From Cenococcum geophilum 1.58 (taxonomy: Eukaryota > Ascomycota > Dothideomycetes > Gloniales > Gloniaceae), in contig KV748191.1 of NCBI GenBank assembly GCA_001692895.1, positions 868,001 through 932,000 on the forward strand: a stretch of DNA of 64,000 nt, given 5' to 3'. The notes under the pieces were generated by a model. That model made no database searches, was not told where the DNA came from, and saw only the letters and a list, made by a program, of their open reading frames with translations. The stretch's first letter is position 1, and every line of letters begins with the position of its first letter. This document shows, in pieces, positions 47,396 to 60,414 of the stretch. A program made the translations under genes and the position numbers.

Positions 47396-49230
47396 AGTGC
47401 TCAGTAAAGCTATTTCAACAGTGTGGGTCGTCATCGTATCCTGCGTGGTCCTTATCATTACCTTATCACCCTAGAATTCGCGGCGAATATCTGATTTCCC
47501 CCTCTTTCCTTGTGTTGAAGCATCGGATCGGCGTAAAACGGATGACTTCGAATGGTGGTTAATGTATTTATAGCCCATCGGGTATTACGTGTTTTGATGA
47601 CTGTAAATAAGTAAAAGAATGATCACATTCCGGTGTATTCTGCATATTTAATGCCCCGCCAATTAAAATAATATATATACATGAGGGAGTCTTTTAAGGG
47701 GCAATTTATGCCATCTTCGTCTCCCCACGTGGGTCTCCGAGACCGTTAGAGTATTTTAGAACTATATGTACAGCGGGTTGGTACATTTACAAAATAATTA
47801 GCGTTGTTCTGATTGTTCGAAGTGGGACTGCATGAATTTTTACCGCCAAATCGAACGACTTTAAAGCAAAGCATCCAAATCCGAACCTCCAGTTGGGTAA
47901 AACGATTTGGGACTTGCAATTGATTCATAACATCTTTAAAAACGAAAATTTCCCCCCTTTCCACTAGTCATTAAAGTTATCATGGGCAAATGCTGGGATG
48001 ACGCAGTCACTGCACCTAACCAAAACATTATTGCGAGATGTTGGCCAACCCTCTTTTAACCGTACACTGATATAGGCGGCCTTGAGCATCTCGTGGATCG
48101 TCTAAAAGTCGAGTATAACAATGCCTTTAAGGAGATTACCGCTAGCATATATTCCCTCCAATATTTTCTTCCTTCGAGAGTTAGTCGATGATGAGGCGGC
48201 TTTCTTGGCCTTAAGCCTCACCACTAGGGCTGCAGATATACTATTGGCCCCCCCTAATGATTTGCTGCCGCTGCCGCTACCGCTGATACTTGGATGCTAG
48301 AGCCGTGATACCGGTTCTGCTTCGTCATTTCGCGGATGAATAGAATGACTTGTCACGGACTTGGCCACGGGTTGGGTTTTCTCCATGTATATCGGTAGTA
48401 TAAAGTTAAACGCTTTTGGCCCGTTAGATAACTGGAAAGGAGTTATTAAGGTATAAGTAATAAAGGAGGTTTTTAATAATATACTGGAGGGAGTATAGAG
48501 CTGGCCGAATATTCTGGTGTTGAGTAGAAGCATTAATGAACGATCTCCTGGCCAATAAGATTTTACCTGGAGTTTGGGTGTTCTTAATCACGTTAGTAAA
48601 GCCTATATAAGCATAATTCTGCGGAGAAGTGTCTGTTCCATAGTATGCAAAAGGGGCTTTCCACAGCGTCAGGGATTCCAGATGAGCGTCTGTAGTCACT
48701 TCACGAGGAATGCGGATATGAATTTGTTTAACAAAGGGTTGGGTTAAAGGCATTATCTAGCTCAATATGTCATTCCAGACAAGCGTTATCTGGAGCTCCA
48801 TGTCATCACTATTGCCGTAAGGCCACCCTAAACAGTTGCCTTAATATTACATTTAAAGAAGAAACACGTAAATGCTGCTGTATTAAATCACTAAGACAAA
48901 CGTCCTCTGGGGAAATAATTACAGAAACCAATGCTTTCCGTCCCGCACAACCACCTTTTCAAGTGAGTGAGACGCCCGGGCTTGGCATCAAGCCGCTAGC
49001 GGCACAGCCAAGACTAACAAATCGGAAAAGAAAGTAGAAATGAAGAGAAGCAGCAGAAGGTTTTTTTTTATACAACCTCAATGATGAAAATGAGGTAACA
49101 TTGAGACATAAATCCCAGCACCTCTACTAAACACCATTCCTGAATGTGGAAAACCGGAACGCCGTAATCCAATTGCATCCGTGATCTTGTTGTATACCAT
49201 CAACTTGTCTCAACGTGTTTCCGAAGATAC
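47396..49230. other. Intergenic, 1.8 kb, with one unassigned ORF
   Basis: Holds the 3' ends of the converging Rcf2 and Sec16 genes. A minus-strand frame at 48,424-48,753 encodes 109 residues (starting MPLTQPFVKQIHIRIP). It contains Tyr-rich stretches and no domain I know; it may be a gene relic. The rest is AT-rich without features. Confidence 0.45.
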
Positions 49231-52200
49231 CTATTTCGTAGCCATGACATCGACATACCGTCCCGTTCTCTTCCCTTTCTTAACAGTCCCCCCTTTTCTT
49301 GCCTGTGGTGCACCGATTAAATCTTCAATACTGCTCGCATTGCTCATCCCAGTTGATGGTCTTGATGGAGGTCCAGAAGGTGGCATGTTTGGCGGCATGA
49401 GCGATGGAGGCATCTTGTCGCTGTCGGGCCCGGGAGTCTCGCTCCGAGGAGGCGTCGCAGCCCTAGACCCAGGTCCTGACGGCGGCGGCATACTCGAGCT
49501 CCTTTGTGGATTCGACGTTGGTGGTCTCGAGGGAGGTGCTGACATCGAATGCGGCAAGCTTGAGCCAAGCTGACCTAGTGCATGGTTCGCAGCTGCGCTA
49601 TTGCCACTAACACTTCGAGAGGGTGGACCACTCTTTGGTGGTGGCGGTGTGGGAGTAGGTGTTGGGGCCGATGCCCCGCCAGCTTTCTTGTTTATCCATT
49701 TCTTGAGTTCAGGATCATAATAGAATGAATTCTCTTCGCCAAGTTTAGCCTTGATGGGGCCGGGGGCAGCATTAGGATCTTTCTTGAACCAGCCACCGAA
49801 CCAACCCTTTTTGTCGCCTGCGCCTTCCTTAGATTTCGCAGCTAGGGAGAGTCAGTAACAGTGCAATGCAAGAATTGGGAATAATAAGACACAAAAACTT
49901 ACCATCGGCTTCGGCAGCTTTCTGGAAGGCTTTATCAACCTGTCTGTCTGCTTCAGTTTTCTGTTTCTTCTTAAGTTCGGCTGCACGACGGGCAAGGTCG
50001 TCATCGTCGTCATCGTCGTCCATAAATGACTTCTTTACGACAGGTGAAGAATCTTCGAGATCATCAGGAGAGTACGGCTGATAGGTAGGAGGTTCGTATA
50101 AGCTAGTGGGTGGTTCATAACCACTCGAAGGTGGCTCGTAACTAATGGGAGACTGATCTGGTGCGGACACTGGGGATGTAGGTCGTTGGTCAAAGCTTGA
50201 TTGAGGCTGGTAACTAGATAATGGCGCCGTTTCCTCTGTGGGCGGAGTCGGTTGATAAGGACCACCATACGAAGAGTGCATAACCGTTGTATCAACTTCG
50301 TGGGGTGAGTAGAGGGACTGCGATTGCGGTGCCGGCGCTCGATGGGTGGGTGGGTTGTACTGAGCAGGTGTGTATGGACCTGAAAGTTGGGGAGAGGCCA
50401 GGTAATTGTCGGAACCCCGTCTGAACCCTAACGAACCATCTGATGACTCCATTGACGGTCTGCTTAGTTGATATGCAGACTGAGCCTGGGGATCGTACCG
50501 TGACCTTGCCTGGTCTAACGAACTTCGGGAGGGTTGACCGCTTGCAGGAGCATACCTTGAATTCATCGAGGGTCCCGCAGGCGGTACTTGGGGGCCGTTT
50601 CCAGGGTAAGTACCATAGGATCCGTACAAATCAGTGCTTGAATGTGACGGACTAATCGTGGGTGTGTTGCCTGCAATCTTAGCAAAAGGTCCTACTTCAT
50701 TCGTGCCATTTCCAGAATGATTTGAGGCAGCATCGCTGTCATCACCAGCAATGAAGCTATTGAATTTCGCTAAAAGAGTTCCAGATACTTTGTCCATGCT
50801 TGGCTTTGAAATCCATGATGAGGATCCATCCTTCGGGGATTGAGAGAGTCGTTTACTCAGATCATCGAGAACTGCTATGAAACTGCCATTATAATATGGG
50901 GAAATTCTAGTGGTAGACTTTATTGCGGCTGCAATAGCGTCACAGTACTGCTGTGCCTCGTTCCGATAGCCAAACTCAGCCAACGTATAAGCATGAGCGA
51001 GTTTGTAAGTCTGCAGGTGTGGTAGACTGGTCGAGCTATTTGAAGCCGAAAGGGAAAGCGCAAATTCATAAACTTCGGTCAGAAGTACCGACTCCAAATC
51101 CCTTCCTACGTCCAGAGGACTACTCTGATGATCAGCTCCAATAAGTACAACGTCGGACTGTGGGTCGTCAACACCCCCAATATGTGCAGAGGATCTCGCG
51201 AATATATAGCAAATATGGGCCGCCTCGACTCGGCCATAGCCAGCCAGAAGCTTACCCAGGGAGATCAATGCCTGCACATCCCCTTCACTTCGGTTGCTTA
51301 GGACTAATAGTAGTGTCTCTCGCCATCGATCAAGGCCTTGTAGAACGTTCTTAGTCGATCCATTGCCATCAGTGCTAACCATCTGGAAGCCGGCCCTGGC
51401 TGATGCTGGAACAAGCTCGTCGATGCAGTCATCCCAGTTTCCAGCGAATATCTCGTAGAGCACTGCGAGTGCTTGAGTGTTTCCACCAATTTTCTTAACT
51501 TCTTTACGAACGAACTCTTGGACAACTTGTTTCCAGATATTCTTGTCAAGGGTTGAGGAGAGGAGCATTGCATGAGCCCAAAGGCGCTGGTCGACCGCAT
51601 GCCAGACGGCCTTTTCCCTATCACCCTTCGTCAATAGGTTCCGCAACTCATCGACTGCGCGTGGGTCTACAGGTTCAGCTTGCACGTTGGATGTAGAAGA
51701 ACGTGAGAGGCCTATCAAGTTGGCACCAATAGCAAACGGTGAACTAGAATCGGGTGACTCGGTATTGTCGGGGGATAGGATTTTTCGGATTGCTTGCTTG
51801 GCAGCAGAAGTACCCTCAAGACGACCGTCATGCTCAACAAAGGTTTGTATCACTTTCCAAAGAAGAGTCTTCTCTTCCAAACGTTTTTGCTCTTCCGGAG
51901 ATATCACACGGTCTAAGCCAGGCAACTGCAATTCTTTCTCCATGGACTCGATCTTCCCGCCTAGCCAAGCAGCAACATCCTTTTTCTTACCCTTGGCTCT
52001 AAGTGGACCTGGAAACCTAGCGACACCCTCTTCAAGTGGACAGGTTTCTTTTATGTTCTGAATCTTCACCTCACCAGGGCTGCACTTCATCATTGGCACA
52101 GAGCCTCCAGCACCATATCGGGGAATGTGTTTGGGAAAACTTGTTAAAACAGTACCACCAAGCCCCCATTTAAAAATTGGATAGCCCTTCCATCGACTTA

Positions 52201-54865
52201 AAGGATCTGCTGCCCGTTCGTCTGTAGGCGCAATGAAATCAAACTCGCGCGAAAATGACCGCCTGTGCGGGATAATAGATGCGGTATTCTGGCTTGCTAA
52301 ACCCGAGGTGGGTGATGTAGGGTCGTGGGCTGAAGCTGGTCGTTCTACGGAAGTAAAGGCTAAGATCGGATTTTTCACGGTCGCACCGGGTGATTGCGAT
52401 TGAGATCTCTTTGGAGGGCCGAAACTTGACGTGGATGGTGGTGGCCCTGGCTGGTACTGTGGTGTATAGTTTGGCTGGACACGCTTCCGAGGTGAACCTA
52501 CCGTGGAGGAGGGACTGCTTCTGAGAGGAGGAGTTGCTGACCTTGCAGTCATAGGTGGTTTAGACGATTGACTAGATTCAATTGGACCTTGAGCCTGCTC
52601 CTGCTTCTCAAGCTCGCTAACTTCTTCGAGCGGGCGTCTGAACGGCACTCTCGGAATGCCGTCGGTCGAGTGCATAGCGTGATGCGTGAATTCTTGAGTG
52701 GTACCTTGACTCTGGGTAGTGCTAGGAGCTGATTCCGGCTGGTCCTGTGGAAGACTGTGAAATGCTAGGGGGCTAGATGTGCGGGGCGCAAACGGCTGAA
52801 CTTGAGGCCTTGGTGGACCAACAGGCTCTGACGCATATCGGCTATGAGAAGGGCCAGAGGGGGCTTGAGAAGGTGGCGCGGGGGAGTACCTAGGCCCTGC
52901 AGATAATGCGGCAGGAGGTGCAGGAGAATAGCGAGAACTGGCAGCAGGAACAGAGGGAGGCGCAGGAGAGTAGCGGGATGGTATGGGTGCTGGCGCTGGT
53001 GGAGGAATTGGAAGGCTATTAGACTGAGTTGGAGGCTGGGCTAGATCTGGAAATGCAGGTAGTCTCTCTGGTGGTTGTAGCTGGGAAATCAGTGGCGAGG
53101 TATAGGGCTGAGTTTCCTGTGTTTGTGAAGACCAGGGCCCTGTCCGATCCTTTGGAACATGTGGAGGATAGTTTGAAGGGGGGGGTGTGGGCACAGTGTT
53201 TTGTGGTGTGTATCGTCCCGAAGATGGAGCATGGTGCCTTGGCTTAGATACAATAGGCAGTTCTGCGAAGAAATCGGTGGAAGCAGATTTTGGGGTTGGA
53301 TGTGATTGCTGAGGGGCGACAAGGGGGATTCCTCCCATAGGTGACTGCATCGAATGACTCGAAGAAGGGGGCGAAAGGCTTGCGACAGACATGTTGGAAG
53401 GTGGTGGCGGACGGGTAGCTCCTACACTTGTGTTTGAATACAAACTGCTACTCCTTGGCGGTGGAGTTGGCTGCACACTGGGCACAGCAACATGGTGAGG
53501 AGTGGGTCTTTTACGCGGTTTTACAATATCCTCAGGTAGGTCGAACGGAGAAGAATACCCGCCCTTGGCCTTATCCGCAAAACTCTGGGCCGAGCTAGGT
53601 ATAGCGGGGCTGTTTGCTTGTTGTTGATATGGAGAAGGTTGATTGTAGGCCCCATATGCCACAGCTTGAGTTGATGTTGGCTTTCTTTGATCAAGCTGCG
53701 AGAAATCCGTGAATTGAGGGGTTTGAACACTATAAGCAGTCGTGGCAGGCTTCATCTGCGCTGCCACGGGAGCGTACTTGCTTGCTGAAGTTGAGTCGTG
53801 TCGAGTGGTCTGAGAAACTTCCTTTACTGGTTGTGTGGATGCATCTTCCAGAAATCCCTCACCATCATCAACAAAAAACACACCGGTTGATTCTTCTGCA
53901 TCCGGAAGAAAGTCACCGTCCTCCAAAGCTGCTTTCCACACATCATCAAGATCATCTTGAGCTGGCTTTACCTTATCTTTGGTAGTTGTTTCAGCTCCCG
54001 GGTTTCCGTTAAAGAGAGTGTGCTCTAGCAACGAATTTGTGGCACTACCAAAACTAAATTCATCTTCTGTTGAAGTTCCCCAGTTAATCACTGGAGCACT
54101 AGATTCTTCATTTGTGTTTTTCTGCGCATTTTTAAAAGTATTTGAGATTCCAGTTTCGGTGTTGTCCTGAGAAAGTGGGCCATCCCGCTCTTTTGCGCCC
54201 GGATCAAACACTTCGCCAAAATTTCCCCAGTCTAGTGACGTGGGCTCGGGAACGTTGACAAGCGGGACCTTGCCGTCATCATGAATTGACTCCTTAAGGA
54301 ACGTAGATTCGCCCTGAGGCTCATAGTGTTCTGCTAGAGGATGCTTTTCTTCACTAGCTTCCCCCACAGTATCCTGATTTTGTTCATTATCCTCAAACGA
54401 AAGATCGGACTTCCTATGTACACCATTACTCGTCTCAGGTTCGAATTGTAATGGTCGTTCCGGTGGTGTGCCTCCTGCCATTGAAGTCTGCTCTGGAGCA
54501 GAGGCTTCGTCGGAGCCGTTTGTTTGTACCGGCTGAACTTGGATAGTCGGGTGTAAATTGTGATTCGAAGAATCGTAGCTGCTGAAGAAATCATCGTCGG
54601 GTGCAGGTTTGGCATTAGAGGCGTGATGATTTATATCAGCTGCGTCGAATGCCTTCGGAGGTGCCGTGGGTAGATTGTCATTCATCGTTTCATTAGAAGA
54701 ACCTAGTGCTTGGACAGCTCCAGATAAAGATTCGAGAGAATCAACAGGAGGTGCAGAAAATGAATCTATTTCTGTGTCCGGCCTTAATGCCGGATTCCAG
54801 GAGGCTGTGGCAGCCGTGCCACCGTACGCATAGGAGAAGTCCGGACCTCCATAATCGCTTCCCAT
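49231..54865 (-). CDS. SEC16: COPII coat assembly protein Sec16
   Basis: Two exons (54,865-49,903 and 49,841-49,231) joined by a 61-nt intron give 1857 residues. The N-terminal half is disordered, Pro/Ser/Gln-rich, and starts with SWNPALRPDTEI, a Sec16 hallmark. The central conserved domain begins with RWKGYPIFKWGLGGT (about residue 890). The ACE1/Sec16-C alpha-solenoid spans about 1070-1340 (ELRNLLTKGDREKAVWHAVD), which binds Sec13. After the intron come KKGWFGGWFKK and FYYDPELKKWINKK (about 1660-1700), conserved near the Sec23-binding C terminus, then a Pro-rich tail. Sec16 organises ER exit sites on the ER membrane and recruits COPII. A poly-Asp run precedes a Lys-rich helix near 1625. It is divergent from the flippase gene. 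Confidence 0.95.
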
Positions 54866-55787
54866 TATGATAATTATTGTACGTGATTGAAAGGGTATAT
54901 GGAATTACTAAATATCAGTTAGTATGCCTCCTGATTATATACAGTCTTGAATCGCGGAATGCTGGAACACTCCAAGGCTTCTGAGGGGTCTTCGGCGTGT
55001 CTCCTAGGAGTCGGTCTTCTCCAGACATGGGGAAACGCAAGACACAAGTAATTGTATCTAGACCGAATCTGCCCTCCGCTAGAGAATCCCAGAGTACCGG
55101 AGACTTTCGCACAGTTGCGCTTTGACAGAGGTTCAAGGAGTTGTTGATCATCCCTTTCAACGTCACGACGAACGTACCTATACAGAAGGGAAAAGTGGCA
55201 ACAAATCTGAGGTCGCACAGGATTCGAGAGGCGACATAAGAGGGCCTTCAATCAGCAGAGAATGCGCGCAATGATGGAAGAAAAGGTTGGCGTGTTAGAA
55301 TGCATGGTCCAGGTGGAAGTTGCCAGCTAACATGTGTCCCTTGGATGATTGATGAACTCATGGGCTCGGAACGCAGCACGCGGCTTCCGTGGCGTTACGT
55401 AGCCTAAAAGGGTGAACAAGGAGCGACCTTTAGCACAGCCAACACCTATTACCTGCTTACCTCCACTTTCTCCCAAATAACTCGAATAAATTGCTTTTCT
55501 ACCTAACTCGGGTCCTCTAGTAATTGCTCAAGCAACGCCTCGCTATTAGCATTCAACTCGCCTCTTGCTTAAAAAGTGCGTCTGGCGCACTTTGAACAAA
55601 CCTGCGACAGGGCTTCAGCAACCCGCAATAAAGAATCCAGCAGGCTCAGCCGCCTCGATCCCCAAGTAGAACCCCTTAACCTCTCTAAATATCCATCCAA
55701 AGCCATTCCATGCCTCGACTGTAACAGCAGAACTCTGTTCACCCTCCCACGATCCTGAGTGCCTTCCAAGATAGCTTTCCATGAAGC
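54866..55787. promoter_or_regulatory. Shared divergent promoter region of SEC16 and NEO1
   Basis: 922 bp between two divergent start codons. It includes short frames on both strands (for example 54,919-55,251 minus) that may be upstream ORFs or chance. An out-of-frame ATG at 55,781 lies 7 nt before the flippase start. I recognise no defined binding site. Confidence 0.55.
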
Positions 55788-58700
55788 ATGTCGGCCCCTC
55801 ATCAATACCACCAACCGAATGCGCCAGACGATGGCGACTCGGACCTTGAGTTTGATCTTGAAGAACTTGATCCCCTCGCCGCCTCCTCAAATTCCGCTAC
55901 TTCTCCTCCACACCGCCGATCAAAGGAGCATCGACAGCCATATCACGATTTAAGTGCGAGAATACCTCTACGAAACCTTAGAGTTGGCAGACTGCGTGGC
56001 TTAAGAAGAAATGGGAGGGGTTCTAGCAAAAACGATATCGATGAAGAAGATCTTCGGGCACTTATTGAGGATGAAGATGGTACTAAAAGAAATTCAGCTG
56101 GCAGTTTAGGAACAACCGGCGATGACGACGCACCGCTTCTGCCCTCTCCTTATGGCCGAAGGAGACCCCGACGAGATGAGAGCACCCTCTCGAAGCTTGG
56201 CTCAACCCTCCGATTACCAAGCTTCATGTCAACGACTTCTAGGCCAACTACACCCCGGGACCAGGCGGCGGAGGCCGAAGCGGAGGCCGATACGGAGCAT
56301 GACCCTACTTCAAACCGCACTGTTGTTGTTGGCCAGCTTCAATCTACTCGCTTCCCCGCAAACGCAGTATCTAATGCCAAATATACCCCCTGGAGTTTTC
56401 TTCCACGCACTTTGTATAACGAATTCTCATTCTTCATTAACATGTACTTTTTGCTCGTAGCGTTGTCGCAAATCATACCCGCCTTGCGGATCGGATACCT
56501 TTCCACGTATATTGCACCACTAGCGTTCGTTATATCCATAACACTAGGGAAAGAGGCTCTGGACGATATTGCTCGACGGCGTAGGGATGCGGAGGCTAAT
56601 TCCGAGGGTTACACTGTTTTAAAATTTGATGATAATAACATAGAAAATGGAGTTTCCCCTGGGAATGTCGCTGATAAGAAAAGCAAATCACGCAAAGGGA
56701 AATGGAGAGGTCATCAGGACGCAGGCCGGTCAACCGATATTGAGGATGAAGAGCAGGCCTTATCGACTACTACAGGCATGCCCACTGCCAGACTTCGAGA
56801 AATTGTGAAGCCTTCTCGTGATTTGAAAGTAGGCAATGTTGTAAAATTGGTCAAAGACCAGCGAGTCCCTGCAGACATGGTGCTTTTGAAAAGCTACAGT
56901 AGCGAGGTAGCTAGTGCTTCCCCTGAAGCTATTGAGTCTTCGAAATCATATGACGGACATCAAGCCTTAGTCGATACGGAAGGAGGAAGTTCATCTACGT
57001 CCCGAGAAAATGTATACAATGATTTATCGGCACCCGAGCCGTGCGGGGAAGCTTTCATCCGAACCGACCAACTCGATGGCGAAACGGATTGGAAACTTCG
57101 TCTTACTTCACCCCTAACCCAATCTTTGGATATTGGCGAATACACAAGGCTCCGAGTTGTTGCAAGCAAACCAGACAAGAAAGTCAATGAATTTGTTGGG
57201 ACGGTCGAATTACTGCCGAAGTTGCAGCGCCAATATGACCCTCATATAAGCCAATGCGAAGAGAGTGAGCCTGCCACAGTAAAACACGCGTCAGAACCAG
57301 CAAAGTCAGCCCCACTAAATATTGACAACACGATCTGGGCGAACACGGTGCTCGCATCTAGCACCACTGTTCTTGCTGTAGTTGTTTATACTGGATCTCA
57401 GACACGCCAAGCACTCTCCACATCTCCTTCTAGATCTAAGACCGGACTGCTTGAGTACGAAATAAATTCGCTAACAAAGATTCTCTGTATACTAACCCTC
57501 ACACTCTCATTTGTTCTGGTGGCCTTAGAAGGGTTTAAAACCAAGGATGGCAGGCCGTGGTACATTTCCGTTATGCGCTTCTTAATCCTTTTCTCAACAA
57601 TTGTTCCCGTCGGTCTGCGTGTGAATCTGGATATGGGGAAATCCGTATATGCTTGGTTCATTGAACATGACAAGGGCATACCAGGGACTGTCGTTCGGAC
57701 AAGCACAATTCCCGAAGATCTTGGTCGGGTGGAATATTTGCTGAGCGATAAAACTGGAACACTTACTCAGAATGGTATGATTGTTTCCCCTTATGTAAAA
57801 CGGCGCTAACATGATGTCAGAGATGGAGATGAAGAAAATCCATGTTGGAACTGTGTCTTATGCCAATGAAGCAATGGACGAAGTGTACTCATATGTCCGA
57901 AGCTTCACGGTTCAGCCAGCTTCCGAAAACAACGAGCCTCCAACGTTGGTTACGCCTTCATCTGCCTACGTCGCTCCGCTTACTTCCGCGACAAGAACTC
58001 GAAGGGGGATCGGATCGCGTGTTCGTGATGTTGTGTTGGCACTCGCTCTCTGTCACAACGTAACTCCGACCAACGAGGAGAAGGAGGGCAAGACTTTCAC
58101 GGCATATCAAGCATCCTCGCCTGACGAGATTGCAATTGTCCGTTGGACTGAGAATGTTGGCCTCCGATTGCTGCAGCGTGGCCGAAATTCAATGGTTTTA
58201 CAATCGGTTGATAGTGGGCGAGTTGTGGTTCGTGTCCGAATTCTAAATGTCTTCCCTTTCACCTCTGAGGGCAAAAGAATGGGTATCGTCGTCAGGTTCT
58301 TCCAGGGCCCTGAATCTGCACCCACAGAGGAAGGGGGTGAGATTTGGTTCTATCAGAAAGGAGCGGACACTGTCATGAGCAGCATTGTTGCTGCAAATGA
58401 TTGGCTAGACGAGGAAACTGCCAACATGGCAAGGGAAGGTCTCCGTACACTTGTTGTTGGTCGCAAGAAGCTTTCCGCTCAAACTTACGAAGAATTCTCC
58501 ACAACATATGCTCAAGCTTCGCTCTCTCTACATGGTCGAGACAATGCTATTGCCGATGTTGTCAAAGAGTACTTAGAGCACGATCTCGAGCTCCTGGGTG
58601 TCACTGGCGTGGAAGACAAGCTACAGAAAGACGTCAAGCCATCTTTAGAATTGCTCCGTAACGCCGGTATCAAGATATGGATGTTGACTGGCGACAAGGT

Positions 58701-59922
58701 GGAAACTGCTCGATGCGTGGCAGTGAGCTCAAAACTTGTCGCTCGCGGACAGTACGTCCATACTATTGCGAAAAGTAAGCATCTTTACCGTTATGCTTCT
58801 CTTTCTGCCCGTTACTAACCCACTACTCAGTGAAACGCAAAGATCTTGCACATGACTCTCTTGACTTCCTCCGCGGCAAACCTGACGCCTGCCTTCTTAT
58901 AGATGGCGAATCTCTAGCACTTATGCTTAACCATTACCGTGAATCATTCATATCCGTCGCTGTCCTTCTCCCAACGGTTGTCGCGTGTCGCTGTTCGCCC
59001 ACGCAGAAAGCAGACATCGCTGTATTGATACGCGAGCATACTAAGAAGCGGATCTGTTGCATCGGCGACGGTGGTAACGATGTCTCTATGATTCAAGCCG
59101 CAGATGTAGGCGTCGGTATTGTAGGCAAAGAAGGCCGGCAAGCAAGTCTAGCAGCAGATTTTTCGATCGAGCAGTTCTGTTATCTCACCAAGTTGCTCGT
59201 ATGGCATGGAAGGAACAGCTACAAGAGGAGTGCGAAATTAGCGCAGTTTGTCATTCATCGTGGATTAATTATTAGTATATGCCAAACCGTTTTCAGCATC
59301 GCAAGCGAATTTGAGCCAATTGCGCTGTACAGAGTAGGTCTCTTTCTGTCCATTCTATTGCGTTTCTGCAGGTATTAATATGGATATGCAGGACTGGTTA
59401 CTGGTAGGCTACTCAACGGTCTACACAATGGCACCCGTCTTCTCCCTCGTTCTTGACCGCGATGTCGACGAATCCGTCGCCAATCTTTATCCCGAACTCT
59501 ATGCCGAATTAACGACTGGCCGTTCCCTCTCCTATCGTACTTTCTTCATCTGGGTTCTCGTTTCTATATACCAAGGTTCCATGATCCAAGGGCTTTCTCA
59601 GATCCTCGTGGGCCTAGATTCCTTCACTCGCATGGTCTCTGTCTCATACACGGTGCTCGTGCTCAACGAGCTCATTATGGTCGCAATGGAAGTCACGACA
59701 TGGCATTGGGTTATGATTGCAAGTATCCTAGGGACCGCTGGGATTTATTTTGGCAGCCTACCCTTTTTGGGAGAGTACTTCGACCTAGCGTATCTGATGA
59801 GTCTGGCTTTTTGGTGGAAGTTAGTTGTCGTTGCAGCCATCAGTCTTGTACCACCATATGCATTTAAGATTCTAGGAAGGACACTGAGGCCGCCGAGTTA
59901 TAGAAAGGTGAGAGGCGTTTAA
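55788..59922 (+). CDS. NEO1: Neo1-type P4-ATPase, phospholipid flippase
   Basis: Four exons: 55,788-57,774; 57,821-58,774; 58,831-59,333; 59,392-59,922, giving 1324 residues. Phases fit; the first intron is only 46 nt, with GCTAAC as branch site. An acidic, basic-flanked N-terminal tail (to about 200) precedes membrane segments at about 205-255. The actuator loop has DQLDGETDWKLR (about 427-438; DGET is the P4 motif). The phosphorylated Asp lies in DKTGTLTQN (about 654), the nucleotide-binding KGADTVM near 841, and GDGGNDVSMIQAADVGVGI near 1058. About six membrane segments follow. The short Neo1-class architecture has no Cdc50 requirement in yeast. Neo1 flips phosphatidylethanolamine and related lipids in Golgi and endosome membranes. 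It is somewhat longer than yeast Neo1 because of the N terminus and loop. Confidence 0.94.
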
Positions 59923-60414
59923 TTACATGTCTATAAAGGATTCAGCACAGCGTTCAGGTCGGAATTATTTTATTGTAACATAATGTGTCTATCATATTCG
60001 CCCTTGATCACAAAATTCTTCTAGAATCATGCGAGCATTCAAACTTCCCAAGTTTCCCACCGCACGCTCCGCTTTCTACTACACTGCCCGTCGTTCATCA
60101 GTCGGTCGAGCCTCACCGAGACCATAGAATTATTCCAAACCAATTATCAGATGCTTCTTCAGAGGATGCAAAGCCAAGCGCTCCCGAATCCCCACCATAC
60201 CTAATAGCATCATGGATAGAATTCAGCCAACTGGGCCCCTAAACATTGGATAACGTCCACCGTGTAATTAACGCTGTAGAATCCGGTGCTCATTACTCAG
60301 CCGCTGCAGTAAAAGTGGGAGCCGTTAGGATACATTGACAACCTGCCTTGGCATGTCTCTGGCAAGCACTTTAGGGCTCTCTTGATTTGACTCGCATTGA
60401 GCCCTAATCGCTTG
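59923..60414. other. Intergenic between converging genes
   Basis: Presumed 3' UTRs of the flippase and HNH genes. An 85-residue plus frame at 59,985-60,242 has no recognisable domain. Confidence 0.5.

Noticed and set aside
49181-49573. 130-residue plus ORF with Gly-rich sequence
   Set aside because: It is the antisense image of the Pro-rich Sec16 C terminus.
57811-59922. Separate genes for the later parts of the flippase
   Set aside because: Short introns with good borders and matching phases join them into one P4-ATPase with motifs in the expected order.
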